NCBI RefSeq assembly: GCF_031457805.1
Contig: NZ_JAVDXI010000004.1
Span: forward strand, 310,001 to 374,000
Origin: Caulobacter sp031457805
GTDB taxonomy: Bacteria; Pseudomonadota; Alphaproteobacteria; Caulobacterales; Caulobacteraceae
Direction: 5' to 3'
Length of the DNA: 64,000 nt
Shown: positions 24,277 through 34,792 of the stretch, in pieces
How positions within the stretch are numbered: position 1 is the first letter of the stretch
Layout of the letters: every line of letters starts with the position of its first letter
Position numbers and translations under genes: made by a program
The notes under the pieces: model-generated
What the model saw: the letters and a program-made list of their open reading frames with translations, nothing else
Database searches by the model: none
Told to the model about the DNA's origin: nothing

Positions 24277-25143
24277 GCCAAGCGCCTGCGGATCCAATCC
24301 CGCCAGCTTCTCGGGGTTGCGGACGGTGTAGACGGCGACGATCCGTCCCGCATCGATCTCGAGCCCGACCGTCTGGAAGACAGAGCCGTCGACGGCCAGC
24401 ACGAAGCCCGGCTGGCCGTTGACGCGCGCCAGCCCAACCTTGGTGTCGGCCGGGGGCGGCCACTTGCGCCGCACGCCCAGGATCAGGGCGATCGCCTTGG
24501 CCAGGCCCCGCACAGGATTCAGGTTGGCGCTGGCCAAGCCGCCGCCGTCGGCGTGCATGACCACGTCCTGCGCCAGCAGGTCGCGCAACGCCGCCTCATC
24601 CCCGGTCATCACCGCCTCGAAGAAGGCCGCCGTCAGCCGGCGCTCCTGATCGATGGTCGGCTGATGGCGCGGTCGGTCCTGCCGGACATGTTCGCGAGCG
24701 CGCGACGCCAGCTGCCGGCACGCCGCCTCACTCCGCCCCAACGTCGCCGCGATCTCGGCGAAGGGCGTGTCAAAGACGTCGTGCAGCAGGAACGCCGCCC
24801 GCTCCAGAGGGCTCAGACGTTCCAGCGCCAGAAGGAAAGCCACGGAGAGATCCGCATCGCGGCCTGCGTCGAAATCGGGATCGACCAAGGGCTCGGGCAG
24901 CCACTCGCCGACATAGATCTCGCGCCGCGCCCGCGCCGACTTCAGACGATCCAGCGCCAGGCGCGTGACAACCCGGCTGAGGAAGGCCGCAGGCTCCTGA
25001 ACCTGCGAGACATCCACTCCGCGCCAGCGAAGCCAGGCGTCCTGGACCACATCCTCCGCCTCGGCGCGCGAGCCCAGCATTCTGTACGCAAGGCCTGTCA
25101 TCGCCTGCCGACGCGTCTCGAATAGGGTCTCCGCGACCGTCAT
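24268..25143 (-). CDS. ECF41-type RNA polymerase sigma factor with C-terminal SnoaL-like domain
   Basis: 291 residues; the ATG overlaps the upstream CMD gene stop. Sigma regions 2 and 4 are followed by a roughly 100-residue SnoaL-like domain that regulates the sigma factor itself, replacing an anti-sigma. ECF41 signatures are all visible: the YVGEWLPEPLV linker motif, VMHADGGG near the domain start and RNPEKLAGL at the C-terminus. The family is usually encoded with a CMD-family protein, as here. Confidence 0.9.
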   Translation of the reverse strand: MTVAETLFETRRQAMTGLAYRMLGSRAEAEDVVQDAWLRWRGVDVSQVQEPAAFLSRVVTRLALDRLKSARARREIYVGEWLPEPLVDPDFDAGRDADLSVAFLLALERLSPLERAAFLLHDVFDTPFAEIAATLGRSEAACRQLASRAREHVRQDRPRHQPTIDQERRLTAAFFEAVMTGDEAALRDLLAQDVVMHADGGGLASANLNPVRGLAKAIALILGVRRKWPPPADTKVGLARVNGQPGFVLAVDGSVFQTVGLEIDAGRIVAVYTVRNPEKLAGLDPQALGLG

Positions 25144-25679
25144 GTCCGCACCGCCATCAACTTGCCGCCAACCTGCACCCGCGAGCAGGTCTTGCCGTGT
25201 CCCATCGCATACTTGACCGTCGGATAGACCCGCGACGCGGCCATGGCGAGCGCGATGGCGGACAGGCCCTGAAGTCCCCATCGCGCCAGGACGGCGTCCC
25301 GCAAAACGTCAGCGCCCTCTAGGTCCCGGACCAAGGACGACCTTGCGAACTGGTAGGCGAGCGCAGCGTCGACGCCCATGGCCGCCGTGTCTCCGGCCAG
25401 GATCGCCCTCAGGACGTCGGCGGGCACGTGGTTCTCCTCGGCGATCCGAACGCCGATCTGGACGCAGGCCCCGCAATCCTCCGACATCGTGGCGACCAGG
25501 CCTGCGGCGGCGAGGGCGGCTGGCGGCGCCCCCGCGCGATAGCTCGCCAGCTTGCGCACGCCCTGGAGCGCCCCAAAGGCCTTGGGGCTGGCCGCCAGAA
25601 GGTCGCGAATATAGGCGGCGTCATAGTCGTAGCGCGCCTCGAACCGAGCAAGGATCATGGACAGGAAAGCCCGGATCAT
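25140..25679 (-). CDS. Carboxymuconolactone decarboxylase/AhpD family protein
   Basis: 179 residues, helical, with the AhpD-type redox motif SEDCGACVQIG (CGAC, about 75-82). The family includes peroxidase partners and lactone decarboxylases. CMD proteins are the usual partners of ECF41 sigma factors. Overlaps both neighbours by 4 bp (ATGA). Confidence 0.87.
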   Translation of the reverse strand: MIRAFLSMILARFEARYDYDAAYIRDLLAASPKAFGALQGVRKLASYRAGAPPAALAAAGLVATMSEDCGACVQIGVRIAEENHVPADVLRAILAGDTAAMGVDAALAYQFARSSLVRDLEGADVLRDAVLARWGLQGLSAIALAMAASRVYPTVKYAMGHGKTCSRVQVGGKLMAVRT

Positions 25680-26074
25680 TGGGAATCTCCTTTCACGGGC
25701 CGGAACGCGACAACGGCGAGCCAGATGACGGCTGCGGTCGGCAGGAAGACGCCGGGAAAATCGCGCGCCAGCAACGGCCAGGGCGCGCCTGCGCCGCAGA
25801 AGGGCGTGATCAGATGGATCGTGGCGTGAAGCCCCTGGAATGTCGCCGCCACGATGATCGCTCCGGCGTGGCGGCGGAGATCCAAGGCGCCGAGCGCCGT
25901 GGCGACGCCGCAGGCCAGATACGCCGCGCCGATATCGCGGACGAAATGATCGTTAAACGGACCGGTCAGGACCACGCCGGGAACCATCAGATACCAGGGA
26001 TAGGGCGCAGCCAGCATCACCGCGCCGTTGCCTATGAAAAGGACCGTCAAACCGATGGCTAATCCGCGTCTCAT
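25676..26074 (-). CDS. Small membrane protein, first gene of the ECF41 operon
   Basis: 132 residues from the ATG at 26074, with AGGAGG 9 bases upstream. Four hydrophobic helices: 4-25, 28-45, 48-70 and 108-128. Motifs MVPGVVLTGPFNDHFVRDIGAAYLACG and TFQGLHATIHLI are conserved-looking but not recognised. The gene is translationally linked to CMD and sigma. An alternative start at 26131 lies within the promoter and is rejected. Confidence 0.75.
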   Translation of the reverse strand: MRRGLAIGLTVLFIGNGAVMLAAPYPWYLMVPGVVLTGPFNDHFVRDIGAAYLACGVATALGALDLRRHAGAIIVAATFQGLHATIHLITPFCGAGAPWPLLARDFPGVFLPTAAVIWLAVVAFRPVKGDSQ

Positions 26075-26103
26075 CCTTGCGCCTCCTGCCGATACGAGAG
26101 CAA

Positions 26104-26130
26104 GACGACGGAGGCGCGAGCGATGTGACA
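26104..26130 (-). promoter_or_regulatory. ECF41-type promoter
   Basis: Minus strand TGTCACA (26130-26124), exactly 16 bases, then CGTC (26107-26104). This matches the published ECF41 consensus TGTCACA-N16-CGTC and implies that the sigma factor drives its own operon. Confidence 0.8.
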
Positions 26131-26303
26131 CGCCGGGCCCAGATTTCTCGCTGCGTCGCCGTTAAGCCTGCCGAATCAACGACGCCTTGCCTTCCGCGCG
26201 TTCGGCGACTAGTTTCCGCGCCCGTTCTTTCACACCGTCGACCTACCGCTCCGCCGCCGGACTTTCCGGCGGGCGTCGACGGCTTCTTGAGGATAGCCCG
26301 CCC

Positions 26304-27104
26304 GTGCCCACGCCCTCCGCCCTGCTCAACGTCATGATCGAAGCGGCTCGGAAGGCCGCCCGTGGCCTGGCTCGTGACTTCGGCGAAGTCACCGAACTGC
26401 AGGTCTCCAAGAAGGGCGCGGCGGACTTTGTCACCAACGCCGACATTAAGGCCGAGCAGACCCTGTTCGAGCTGCTGACCAAGGCGCGTCCGGGCTACGG
26501 CTTCGTGGGCGAAGAGCGCGGCCTGGTCGAAGGCACCGACAAGACCCACACCTGGATTGTCGACCCGCTGGACGGCACCACCAACTTCATGCACGCGATC
26601 CCGCACTTCGCGGTGAACATCGCCTTGCAACGCGAGGGCGAGGGGATCGTCGCCGGCGTCACCTACAACCCGATCACCAACGACCTGTTCTGGGTCGAAA
26701 AGGGCAAGGGCGCTTTCCTCGGCGCCGAGAAGCGCTTGCGCGTCGCGGCCCGTCGTCACCTGGACGAGGCGGTCCTCGCCACCGGCGTCCCGTTCGCCGG
26801 CAAGCCGGGCCACGGCCAGTTCCTGAAGGAGCTGCACCAGGTCAGCCAGAAGGTCGCCGGCGTCCGTCGCTTCGGCGCGGCCTCGCTCGACCTGGCCTGG
26901 GTCGCCGCCGGACGCTTCGACGCTTTCTGGGAGCGCAACCTCAACAGCTGGGACGTCGCGGCTGGCGTGCTGATGATCCAGGAGTCGGGCGGCAAGATCA
27001 CCACGATCGACGAGAACGATCACGACGTGGTGCAGGGAAAGTCGATCCTGGCGAGCAACCAGGACCTTCACCCGCAGATTCTGGAGCGCCTGCGGGCGGC
27101 TTAG
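26304..27104 (+). CDS. suhB: Inositol-1-monophosphatase family protein (SuhB-like)
   Basis: 266 residues from the GTG at 26304, preceded by GAGGATAG; the ATG at 26334 is an alternative. The longer frame opening at 26187 lacks a ribosome site. Metal and substrate motifs: FVGEERG, WIVDPLDGTTNFMH and the C-terminal NSWDVAAGVLMIQESGG. It dephosphorylates inositol monophosphate or a similar substrate. SuhB may also act in rRNA transcription in some bacteria. Confidence 0.93.
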   Translation: MPTPSALLNVMIEAARKAARGLARDFGEVTELQVSKKGAADFVTNADIKAEQTLFELLTKARPGYGFVGEERGLVEGTDKTHTWIVDPLDGTTNFMHAIPHFAVNIALQREGEGIVAGVTYNPITNDLFWVEKGKGAFLGAEKRLRVAARRHLDEAVLATGVPFAGKPGHGQFLKELHQVSQKVAGVRRFGAASLDLAWVAAGRFDAFWERNLNSWDVAAGVLMIQESGGKITTIDENDHDVVQGKSILASNQDLHPQILERLRAA

Positions 27105-27123
27105 GCAGAGCTCATTTTCCAGT

Positions 27124-27229
27124 GTCATCCCGGAAGCCTCGCAGAGGCTATCCGGGACCCAGGTGCAAGCGGCAGGACGGCCGCCCTAGGTCCCGGCTCG
27201 GCGCGCTTCGCGCTTCGCCGGAGTGACAG
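27124..27229. repeat. Intergenic palindromic repeat, type A copy 2
   Basis: Edges GTCATCCCGG (27124) and CCGGAGTGAC (27229) form an imperfect terminal inverted repeat. The centre has CTATCCGGGACC and TAGGTCCCGGCTCGG. It resembles the copy at 10413-10514. Confidence 0.55.
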
Positions 27230-27278
27230 TTTGTAGGGTCTAGCCAAACCGTCACATCCGCGCGCTAAATCGCGGTCC

Positions 27279-28349
27279 ATGACCCTGCTGACCCGTCGCG
27301 CCCTGACCACCGCCGCTCTCGCCGGCACGTTCCTGCCCGGCTTCGCCCGCGCCCAGAGCAAGAAGCCGATCGTCATCGGCCACCGCGGCTGCAGCGGCGA
27401 GCGGCCCGAACACACCGCCTTGGCCTACGAGCGCGCCATCGAGCAGGGCGCGGATTTCATCGAGCCGGATCTGGTTCCGACCAAGGACGGCCATCTGGTC
27501 GCCCGACACGAGAACGAGATCGGCGGCACGACCGACGTCGCCACCCGCCCCGAGTTCGCCGCGCGCAAGGCCACCAAGACCATCGACGGCGAGCAGGTCA
27601 CCGGCTGGTTCACCGAGGACTTCACCCTCGCCGAGTTGAAGACCCTGCGCGCCCGCGAACGCCTGCCGCAGTTGCGTCCCGCCAGCGCGGCCTTTGACGG
27701 GCAGGCCCAGATCCTCACTTTTGAAGAGGTGTGGGCGATCGCTCAGGCGGGCTCGAAGCGAACGGGTCGCACGATCGGCGTCTATCCCGAACTGAAGCAT
27801 CCGACCTATTTCGTCTCGATCGGCCTGCCGACAGAGGACCGCCTCGTCGCCAAGCTGAAGGCGCTGGGCCTGAACTCCGCGACCGCCCCGGTGTTCGTGC
27901 AGTGCTTCGAGGTCGCGCCGCTCAAGCGTCTGCGCGCCAAGACGCCCGCACGACTGGTTTTCCTGGTCGACGCCGAAGGCGGCCCCGCCGACCAGCCGAG
28001 CATCAAGTACGCGGATCTGATCACCGCCCAGGGCCTGAAGGACGTCGCCGTCTACGCCGATGGCCTGGGCCCGAACTGGAAGCTCGTCGTTCCCCACGAC
28101 GGACAGGTTCTGGGCGCGCCGACGACGCTGATCCGCGACGCCCACGCCGCTGGCCTGGCCGTCCATCCCTGGACGGTGCGCGCGGAGAACTTTTTCCTCC
28201 CGGCGACACTGCGCAAGGGCGATCCGGCCAGCCGCGGCTTCCTGGCCCAGCATGGCGCCTCCGAAGCCGTGCTGAAGGCGCTCTACGCGGCGGGTGTGGA
28301 CGGCGTGTTCAGCGACTTCCCGGCCCAGGCCGCGGCCGTTCGTGGCTGA
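27279..28349 (+). CDS. glpQ: Glycerophosphodiester phosphodiesterase (GlpQ-like, secreted)
   Basis: 356 residues. A signal peptide (1-26, cleavage after ARA-Q) contains TRRALTTAALAGT with a twin arginine, so Tat export is possible. The GDPD-fold motifs are IGHRGCSGERPEHT (catalytic His), DFIEPDLVPTKDGHLVARHENE, and YPELKHP. The family hydrolyses glycerophosphodiesters to glycerol-3-phosphate. The C-terminus has AVHPWTVRAEN. Symbol assigned by family similarity. Confidence 0.9.
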   Translation: MTLLTRRALTTAALAGTFLPGFARAQSKKPIVIGHRGCSGERPEHTALAYERAIEQGADFIEPDLVPTKDGHLVARHENEIGGTTDVATRPEFAARKATKTIDGEQVTGWFTEDFTLAELKTLRARERLPQLRPASAAFDGQAQILTFEEVWAIAQAGSKRTGRTIGVYPELKHPTYFVSIGLPTEDRLVAKLKALGLNSATAPVFVQCFEVAPLKRLRAKTPARLVFLVDAEGGPADQPSIKYADLITAQGLKDVAVYADGLGPNWKLVVPHDGQVLGAPTTLIRDAHAAGLAVHPWTVRAENFFLPATLRKGDPASRGFLAQHGASEAVLKALYAAGVDGVFSDFPAQAAAVRG

Positions 28350-28436
28350 CGAACGGCAGATCGTTCCTCGCTATTGCCTCGACCCGGCGCGTCGGTGCAG
28401 CGTGCGCTCGCTTTGAAGTCGCCTGCGAGAACCGTC

Positions 28437-29738
28437 ATGAAGATCCGTCACGCCGCCTCGGCCGCCGCGCTCGCGGCCGCGCTCGTCTTCGGCGCGCCAG
28501 CCCTGGCCTCGCCAGGCTCGGACCTGCTGGACCGCATCGCCGTCGACTTCGTGCGCATGACGCTGGAAGCCGGCGAGCGCGAGCCCGGCTATGTCGACGC
28601 CTATTATGGCCCGCGCGAGTGGCAGGACTCCGCCAAGCTGGCGCCGCGCCCCGTGTCGGTGCTCCGCAAGGAGGCGGACCGCCTGCAGATGCTGTTGGCC
28701 AAGGTCCACGACAAGGACCTCACCGCCGACCAGCGCCGCCGCAAGCTGTTCCTGCGCGGCCAGCTGAAGGCGGCCCAGACGCGCCTGGCGATGATCGCCG
28801 GCGACACGTTCAGCTTCGAGGACGAGGCCGAGGGCCTGTTCGGGGTGCGCCCGGTCCTGAAGCCCCTGAAGAGCTATGATCCGGTCCTGGCGCGTCTCGA
28901 AAAGATCGTCCCTGGCAAGGGCGATCTTGCCGCCCGCGTCGACGCCTTCCAGAACCAGTACGTCATCCCGACCGACAAGGTCGGCGCAGTGATGGAGGCC
29001 GGCATCGCCGCCTGCAAGGCCAAGACCGAGCAGCACATGAAGCTTCCGCCCGGCGAGCGCTTCGACCTGGAGTTCGTCACCAAGAAGCCCTGGAGCGGCT
29101 ACAACTGGTACAAGGGCGGCGCCCACAGCCTGATCCAGATCAACACCGACCTGCCGATCTATATCAGCCGCGCCTTGGACCTGGGCTGTCACGAGGGCTA
29201 TCCCGGCCACCACGTCCTGAACGCCCTGCTCGAGCAGAAGCTGACGAAGGAAAAGGGCTGGGTCGAGTTCAGCGTCTATCCGCTCTACTCGCCGCAGTCG
29301 TTCATCGCCGAAGGCTCGGCCAACTTCGGCATCGAGCTGGCCTTCCCTGGCAAGAGCAAGACCGCCTTCGAACGCGACCAGCTCTACCCGCTGGCGGGCC
29401 TGGATCCGAAGACGGCCGAAGCCTTTGACGCCCTGCAACAGGCCAAGGCCGCGTTGTCGAGCAGCGGCAACACGGTCGCGGCCCTCTACCTGTCGGGCAA
29501 GATGACCAAGGAGCAGGCCGTCCGGGCGCTGATGAAGTACAGCCTCTATTCGCGGGGCGCGGCCGAGAAGCGGGTCTCGTTCATCGAGACCTACCGCTCG
29601 TACGTCATCAACTACAACATCGGCCAGGACATGGTCCGCGAGCATGTGCTTCGCGCGGGCAAGACCGACGAGGCGCGCTGGAAGGTGATGGAGCGCCTGC
29701 TCAGCGAACCGACGACGCCAGCGGATCTGGGGCGTTAG
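28437..29738 (+). CDS. Putative secreted zinc metallopeptidase (DUF885-like)
   Basis: 433 residues from the ATG at 28437. Signal peptide 1-24 (cleavage after ALA-S). The putative metal motif HEGYPGHHVLN has the HExPGHH pattern of DUF885 proteins. A further Glu is in EGSANFGIELAFPG about 55 residues later. The middle of the protein is helical. Substrate unknown. Starts 87 bp after glpQ and may be co-transcribed. Family call is moderately sure, activity inferred. Confidence 0.78.
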   Translation: MKIRHAASAAALAAALVFGAPALASPGSDLLDRIAVDFVRMTLEAGEREPGYVDAYYGPREWQDSAKLAPRPVSVLRKEADRLQMLLAKVHDKDLTADQRRRKLFLRGQLKAAQTRLAMIAGDTFSFEDEAEGLFGVRPVLKPLKSYDPVLARLEKIVPGKGDLAARVDAFQNQYVIPTDKVGAVMEAGIAACKAKTEQHMKLPPGERFDLEFVTKKPWSGYNWYKGGAHSLIQINTDLPIYISRALDLGCHEGYPGHHVLNALLEQKLTKEKGWVEFSVYPLYSPQSFIAEGSANFGIELAFPGKSKTAFERDQLYPLAGLDPKTAEAFDALQQAKAALSSSGNTVAALYLSGKMTKEQAVRALMKYSLYSRGAAEKRVSFIETYRSYVINYNIGQDMVREHVLRAGKTDEARWKVMERLLSEPTTPADLGR

Positions 29739-29748
29739 ATTTCCGCCC

Positions 29749-31602
<1,854 letters not shown>

Positions 31603-31726
31603 CAGTCCCTTGCCAAAATCGCGCGGGTTCTTTATAGCCGCGCGTCTTCGAGGGCCACCCCGCGCGTGCGCGGTTTGGCGCTTACCCCATTCTCACTCGC
31701 CGGCTTAGTCGGTCTGGATCGCCGCC

Positions 31727-31957
31727 ATGAAACAAGACATTCACCCCGACTACCACTTCATCACCGTCACCCTGACCGACGGTTCGAGCTACAAGACCCG
31801 CTCGACCTACGGCAAGGAAGGCGCGAATCTGGCGCTCGACATCGATCCGCGCACCCATCCGGCGTGGACCGGCGGCAACGCCCAGCTGATGGACCGCGGC
31901 GGTCGCGTCTCGCGCTTCAACGCCAAGTTCGCTGGTTTCACCGGCAAGAAGGCCTAA
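31727..31957 (+). CDS. rpmE: 50S ribosomal protein L31
   Basis: 76 residues: [27 protein letters not shown] and HPAWTGG. It lacks the CxxC zinc cysteines, so it is the zinc-free (C-minus) L31 form. Followed by a strong terminator. Confidence 0.96.
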
Positions 31958-31983
31958 GCACCCTTCTCGCCGTAAGGGCGACG

Positions 31984-32020
31984 AGAGGCCGGCTCCGCGT
32001 TTGCGGGCCGGCCTTTTTCG
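31984..32020 (+). terminator. Terminator of rpmE
   Basis: AGGCCGGC (31986-31993), loop, GCCGGCCT (32007-32014) and TTTTT. Strong intrinsic terminator. Confidence 0.85.
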
Positions 32021-32047
32021 TATCTGGGCCTCGGTCGCGCGGCGGTT

Positions 32048-32536
32048 TCAGCTTTCTTCGGGATCGTAAAGATCATCGCCGCGATCCCGCATCAGATCGG
32101 TCGCGACAAAGTCCATCGCATCCTCGGCGTCCTTGAAGCTGAGCTCCGACACCGTCTGGTTGCGGATCGAAATCCCGGCCTTGTGCGTGCTCTCCGGATC
32201 GCCGGTCACCAGGGGGTGCCAAAGCGGCAGGTCCTTGCCCTCGTGCAGCCGCCGATAGGCGCAGGAGGGCGGCATCCACTCCAGATCCTCGATATTATAG
32301 GGCGTGAGCTTGATGCAGTCGGGCACCGTCTTCTTGCGGTTCGGATAGTCCTTGCAGCGGCAAAGGCGCTCGTCGAACAGCTGGCAGTGCACCCGCGTGG
32401 GGATGATTTCTCCGGTGTCTTCGTCTTCGAAGCGAACTAGGCAGCAAAGGCCGCAGCCATCGCATAGGCTCTCCCACTCGGGGACGGTCATTTCGGCGAG
32501 CGTCTTCGTCTGCCAGAAAGGTTTGCGTGGCGTCAT
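32048..32536 (-). CDS. UPF0260/YcgN family cysteine-cluster protein
   Basis: 162 residues. Cysteines in SLCDGCGLCCLV, HCQLFDERLCRCKDYPNRK, and in PDCIKL form the YkgJ/YcgN family zinc- or iron-binding cluster. Full length. Function unknown. Divergent from pbpC. Confidence 0.88.
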   Translation of the reverse strand: MTPRKPFWQTKTLAEMTVPEWESLCDGCGLCCLVRFEDEDTGEIIPTRVHCQLFDERLCRCKDYPNRKKTVPDCIKLTPYNIEDLEWMPPSCAYRRLHEGKDLPLWHPLVTGDPESTHKAGISIRNQTVSELSFKDAEDAMDFVATDLMRDRGDDLYDPEES

Positions 32537-32590
32537 GGCGCCGTCCTAAACCCGATTTATCCGGCGACCAAACAGAGCCTGACGCAAACC

Positions 32591-34792
32591 GTGAACGACT
32601 GGACGCTGCCGCCCTACAAGTTCGACGACGGGAAGAACCCCGCAGAGCCGCCGAAGCCCGGTCAGGTCTCGGCGGACAATGGCGTCTCGCATGATCCCTG
32701 GGCGCCGCAGGGCCATGATCCGTTCCGTCTGTCAGGCGACACGCCCGCTGCGCCCCCGCCGCCAGAACCGCCGCCGGAAGAGCCCTTCCGCGCCGACCTC
32801 AAGCACGCCGCGGCCAAGAAGAAGTCCCGGAAATGGGGATGGATCTGGGGAACGCTGCTGGTCGGCTTCCTCCTCGCGGTCCTGAGCGTCGCCGGCGGAG
32901 GGGCCTATGTCTGGTTCAAGTACTTGAAGGACACCCCGCCCCTGCCCTCGCGCGAGGCGCTGTTCGCCGTCAACCGGGCGCCGGGCATCCGGTTCGAGGA
33001 CCGCAATGGCCAGGTGATCGCAACCCGTGGCCCGCGCTATGGCCAGCGCATCACCCTGGGTTCGGTGCCGAACTATGTGCCGATGGCGTTCCTGGCGGCC
33101 GAGGACCGGCGCTTCTATCAACACGGCGCCATCGACCTCCAAGGCATCGCCCGGGCGGCCTGGATCAACTACCGGGCTGGCAAAACCCGCCAAGGCGCCT
33201 CGACCCTGACCCAGCAGCTGGCGAAGGGCCTGTTTCTAACCCCTGATCGCGTGGTGAAGCGGAAGCTTCAGGAGATGTTGCTGGCCCATAAGCTGGAGCA
33301 GATCCTGACCAAGGATGAAATCCTCGAGCTTTATCTGAACCGCATCTATTTCGGCGCGGGCACCTATGGGGTCGATGGCGCGTCCCAGACCTATTTCGGC
33401 AAGCCCGCCAGCCAGCTGACCCTGTCGGAAGCGGCCCTGCTGGCCAGCCTGCCCAAGGCGCCGTCACGTCTGGCGCTGACCCGCGACATGGAGCGCGCCC
33501 TGGCCCGCTCGCGCCTGATCCTGGCGAACATGCGCAAGGAGGGCTGGATTACGCCCGAACAGGAAAGCCGCGCCTTGGACGACACGCCTCGCCTGTCGCC
33601 GATGGCGATGCAGGACGAGGGCGACTACGGCTGGGTGCTCGACTACGCCACCGCCGAGGCGGTCAAGATCGCCGGCCAGAACGCACCGGACCTCGTGGTG
33701 CGCCTGACGATCGACCCCGTGCTCCAGAGCGAGGGCGCCGAGGTTGTGCGCCAGACCATGGCCACCGAGACCACGCGCTCGGGCGCCAGCCAGGCGGCGC
33801 TGCTGTCGCTGTCGGCGGACGGCGCCGTTCGCGCCATGGTCGGCGGCACGGACTATTCCGAAAGCCCGTTCAACCGCGCCGTCCAGGCCAAGCGCCAGCC
33901 TGGCTCGACCTTCAAGCCGTTCGTCTATGCCGCCGCCGTCGAGAAGGGCGTCTTGCCGACCGACATGCGCGTCGATGAGCCCGTGAAGTTCGGCGACTGG
34001 GCGCCGGAGAACTACAGCGGGGGCTATCGTGGCCCCATGACCGTTGAGCAGGCGCTGGTCACATCGATCAATACGGTCGCTGTGAAGCTTGGCCAGGAGG
34101 TTGGGGGCCCGGCGATCGGCGATCTTGTCCGCCGCTTCGGCATCACCAGCCTGCCGCCTTCGCCCGATCTGTCGGTGGCCCTGGGCTCCTACGAGGTGAA
34201 CCTCCTCCAGATCACCTCGGGCTTTCAGGTGTTCCAGCAGGGTGGAATCCGGATCGAGCCCTATGTCATCGAATCGATCACCACCCAGGGCGGCCAGCAG
34301 ATCTTCCAGCACCAGCCGCCGCAGGGCGAGCGGCGCGTCTACGACGTCGCGCACGCCAGCATGATGGTGAAGATGATGAAGAAGGTCGTCTCCCAGGGCA
34401 CAGCCCAGCGCGCCGCCTTCGGGCGTCCGGTCGCGGGCAAGACCGGCACCAGTCAGAACTGGCGCGACGCCTGGTTCGTCGGCTTCACGCCCGACTACGT
34501 CACCGGAGTCTGGGTCGGCAACGACGACGAAAAGCCGATGAACAAGGTCGTGGGCGGCGATATCCCCGCCAGCATCTGGCGACGCTTCATGATGAGCGCG
34601 CATCAGACCCTGGCGGTCCGCGACTTCGACTGGCTGCTGCCCGATCCGGCGCCGCAGAGCGAGCCCGATCCGCGAAACGGCTTCTACGAAACCCTGTCCG
34701 CAGAGTTCTCGCGCGCGGCTTCGGAACTGGAACCGACGGCGCCCTTGGCCCCGCCACCAGGTCAGCCCGCGCCGGATAACCTGCCTTACTAG
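32591..34792 (+). CDS. pbpC: Class A penicillin-binding protein (PbpC type)
   Basis: 733 residues, GTG start. The N-terminus MNDWTLPPYKF is a short conserved peptide, reported in C. crescentus PbpC to recruit the bactofilin BacA at the stalk pole. Then come a Pro-rich cytoplasmic tail (about 12-90), one helix (about 93-118), GT51 glycosyltransferase (catalytic Glu171 in AAEDRRFYQH; ASTLTQQLAKGL) and transpeptidase (Ser439 in PGSTFKPF, Ser492 in SIN, KTG at 617). It synthesises peptidoglycan; all catalytic residues are present. The PbpC assignment relies on remembered similarity and synteny. Confidence 0.88.
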   Translation: MNDWTLPPYKFDDGKNPAEPPKPGQVSADNGVSHDPWAPQGHDPFRLSGDTPAAPPPPEPPPEEPFRADLKHAAAKKKSRKWGWIWGTLLVGFLLAVLSVAGGGAYVWFKYLKDTPPLPSREALFAVNRAPGIRFEDRNGQVIATRGPRYGQRITLGSVPNYVPMAFLAAEDRRFYQHGAIDLQGIARAAWINYRAGKTRQGASTLTQQLAKGLFLTPDRVVKRKLQEMLLAHKLEQILTKDEILELYLNRIYFGAGTYGVDGASQTYFGKPASQLTLSEAALLASLPKAPSRLALTRDMERALARSRLILANMRKEGWITPEQESRALDDTPRLSPMAMQDEGDYGWVLDYATAEAVKIAGQNAPDLVVRLTIDPVLQSEGAEVVRQTMATETTRSGASQAALLSLSADGAVRAMVGGTDYSESPFNRAVQAKRQPGSTFKPFVYAAAVEKGVLPTDMRVDEPVKFGDWAPENYSGGYRGPMTVEQALVTSINTVAVKLGQEVGGPAIGDLVRRFGITSLPPSPDLSVALGSYEVNLLQITSGFQVFQQGGIRIEPYVIESITTQGGQQIFQHQPPQGERRVYDVAHASMMVKMMKKVVSQGTAQRAAFGRPVAGKTGTSQNWRDAWFVGFTPDYVTGVWVGNDDEKPMNKVVGGDIPASIWRRFMMSAHQTLAVRDFDWLLPDPAPQSEPDPRNGFYETLSAEFSRAASELEPTAPLAPPPGQPAPDNLPY

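Noticed and set aside
27731..28879. Plus-strand frame of 382 residues across glpQ
   Set aside because: A shifted frame of glpQ and the DUF885 gene with Arg/Gly-rich translation.
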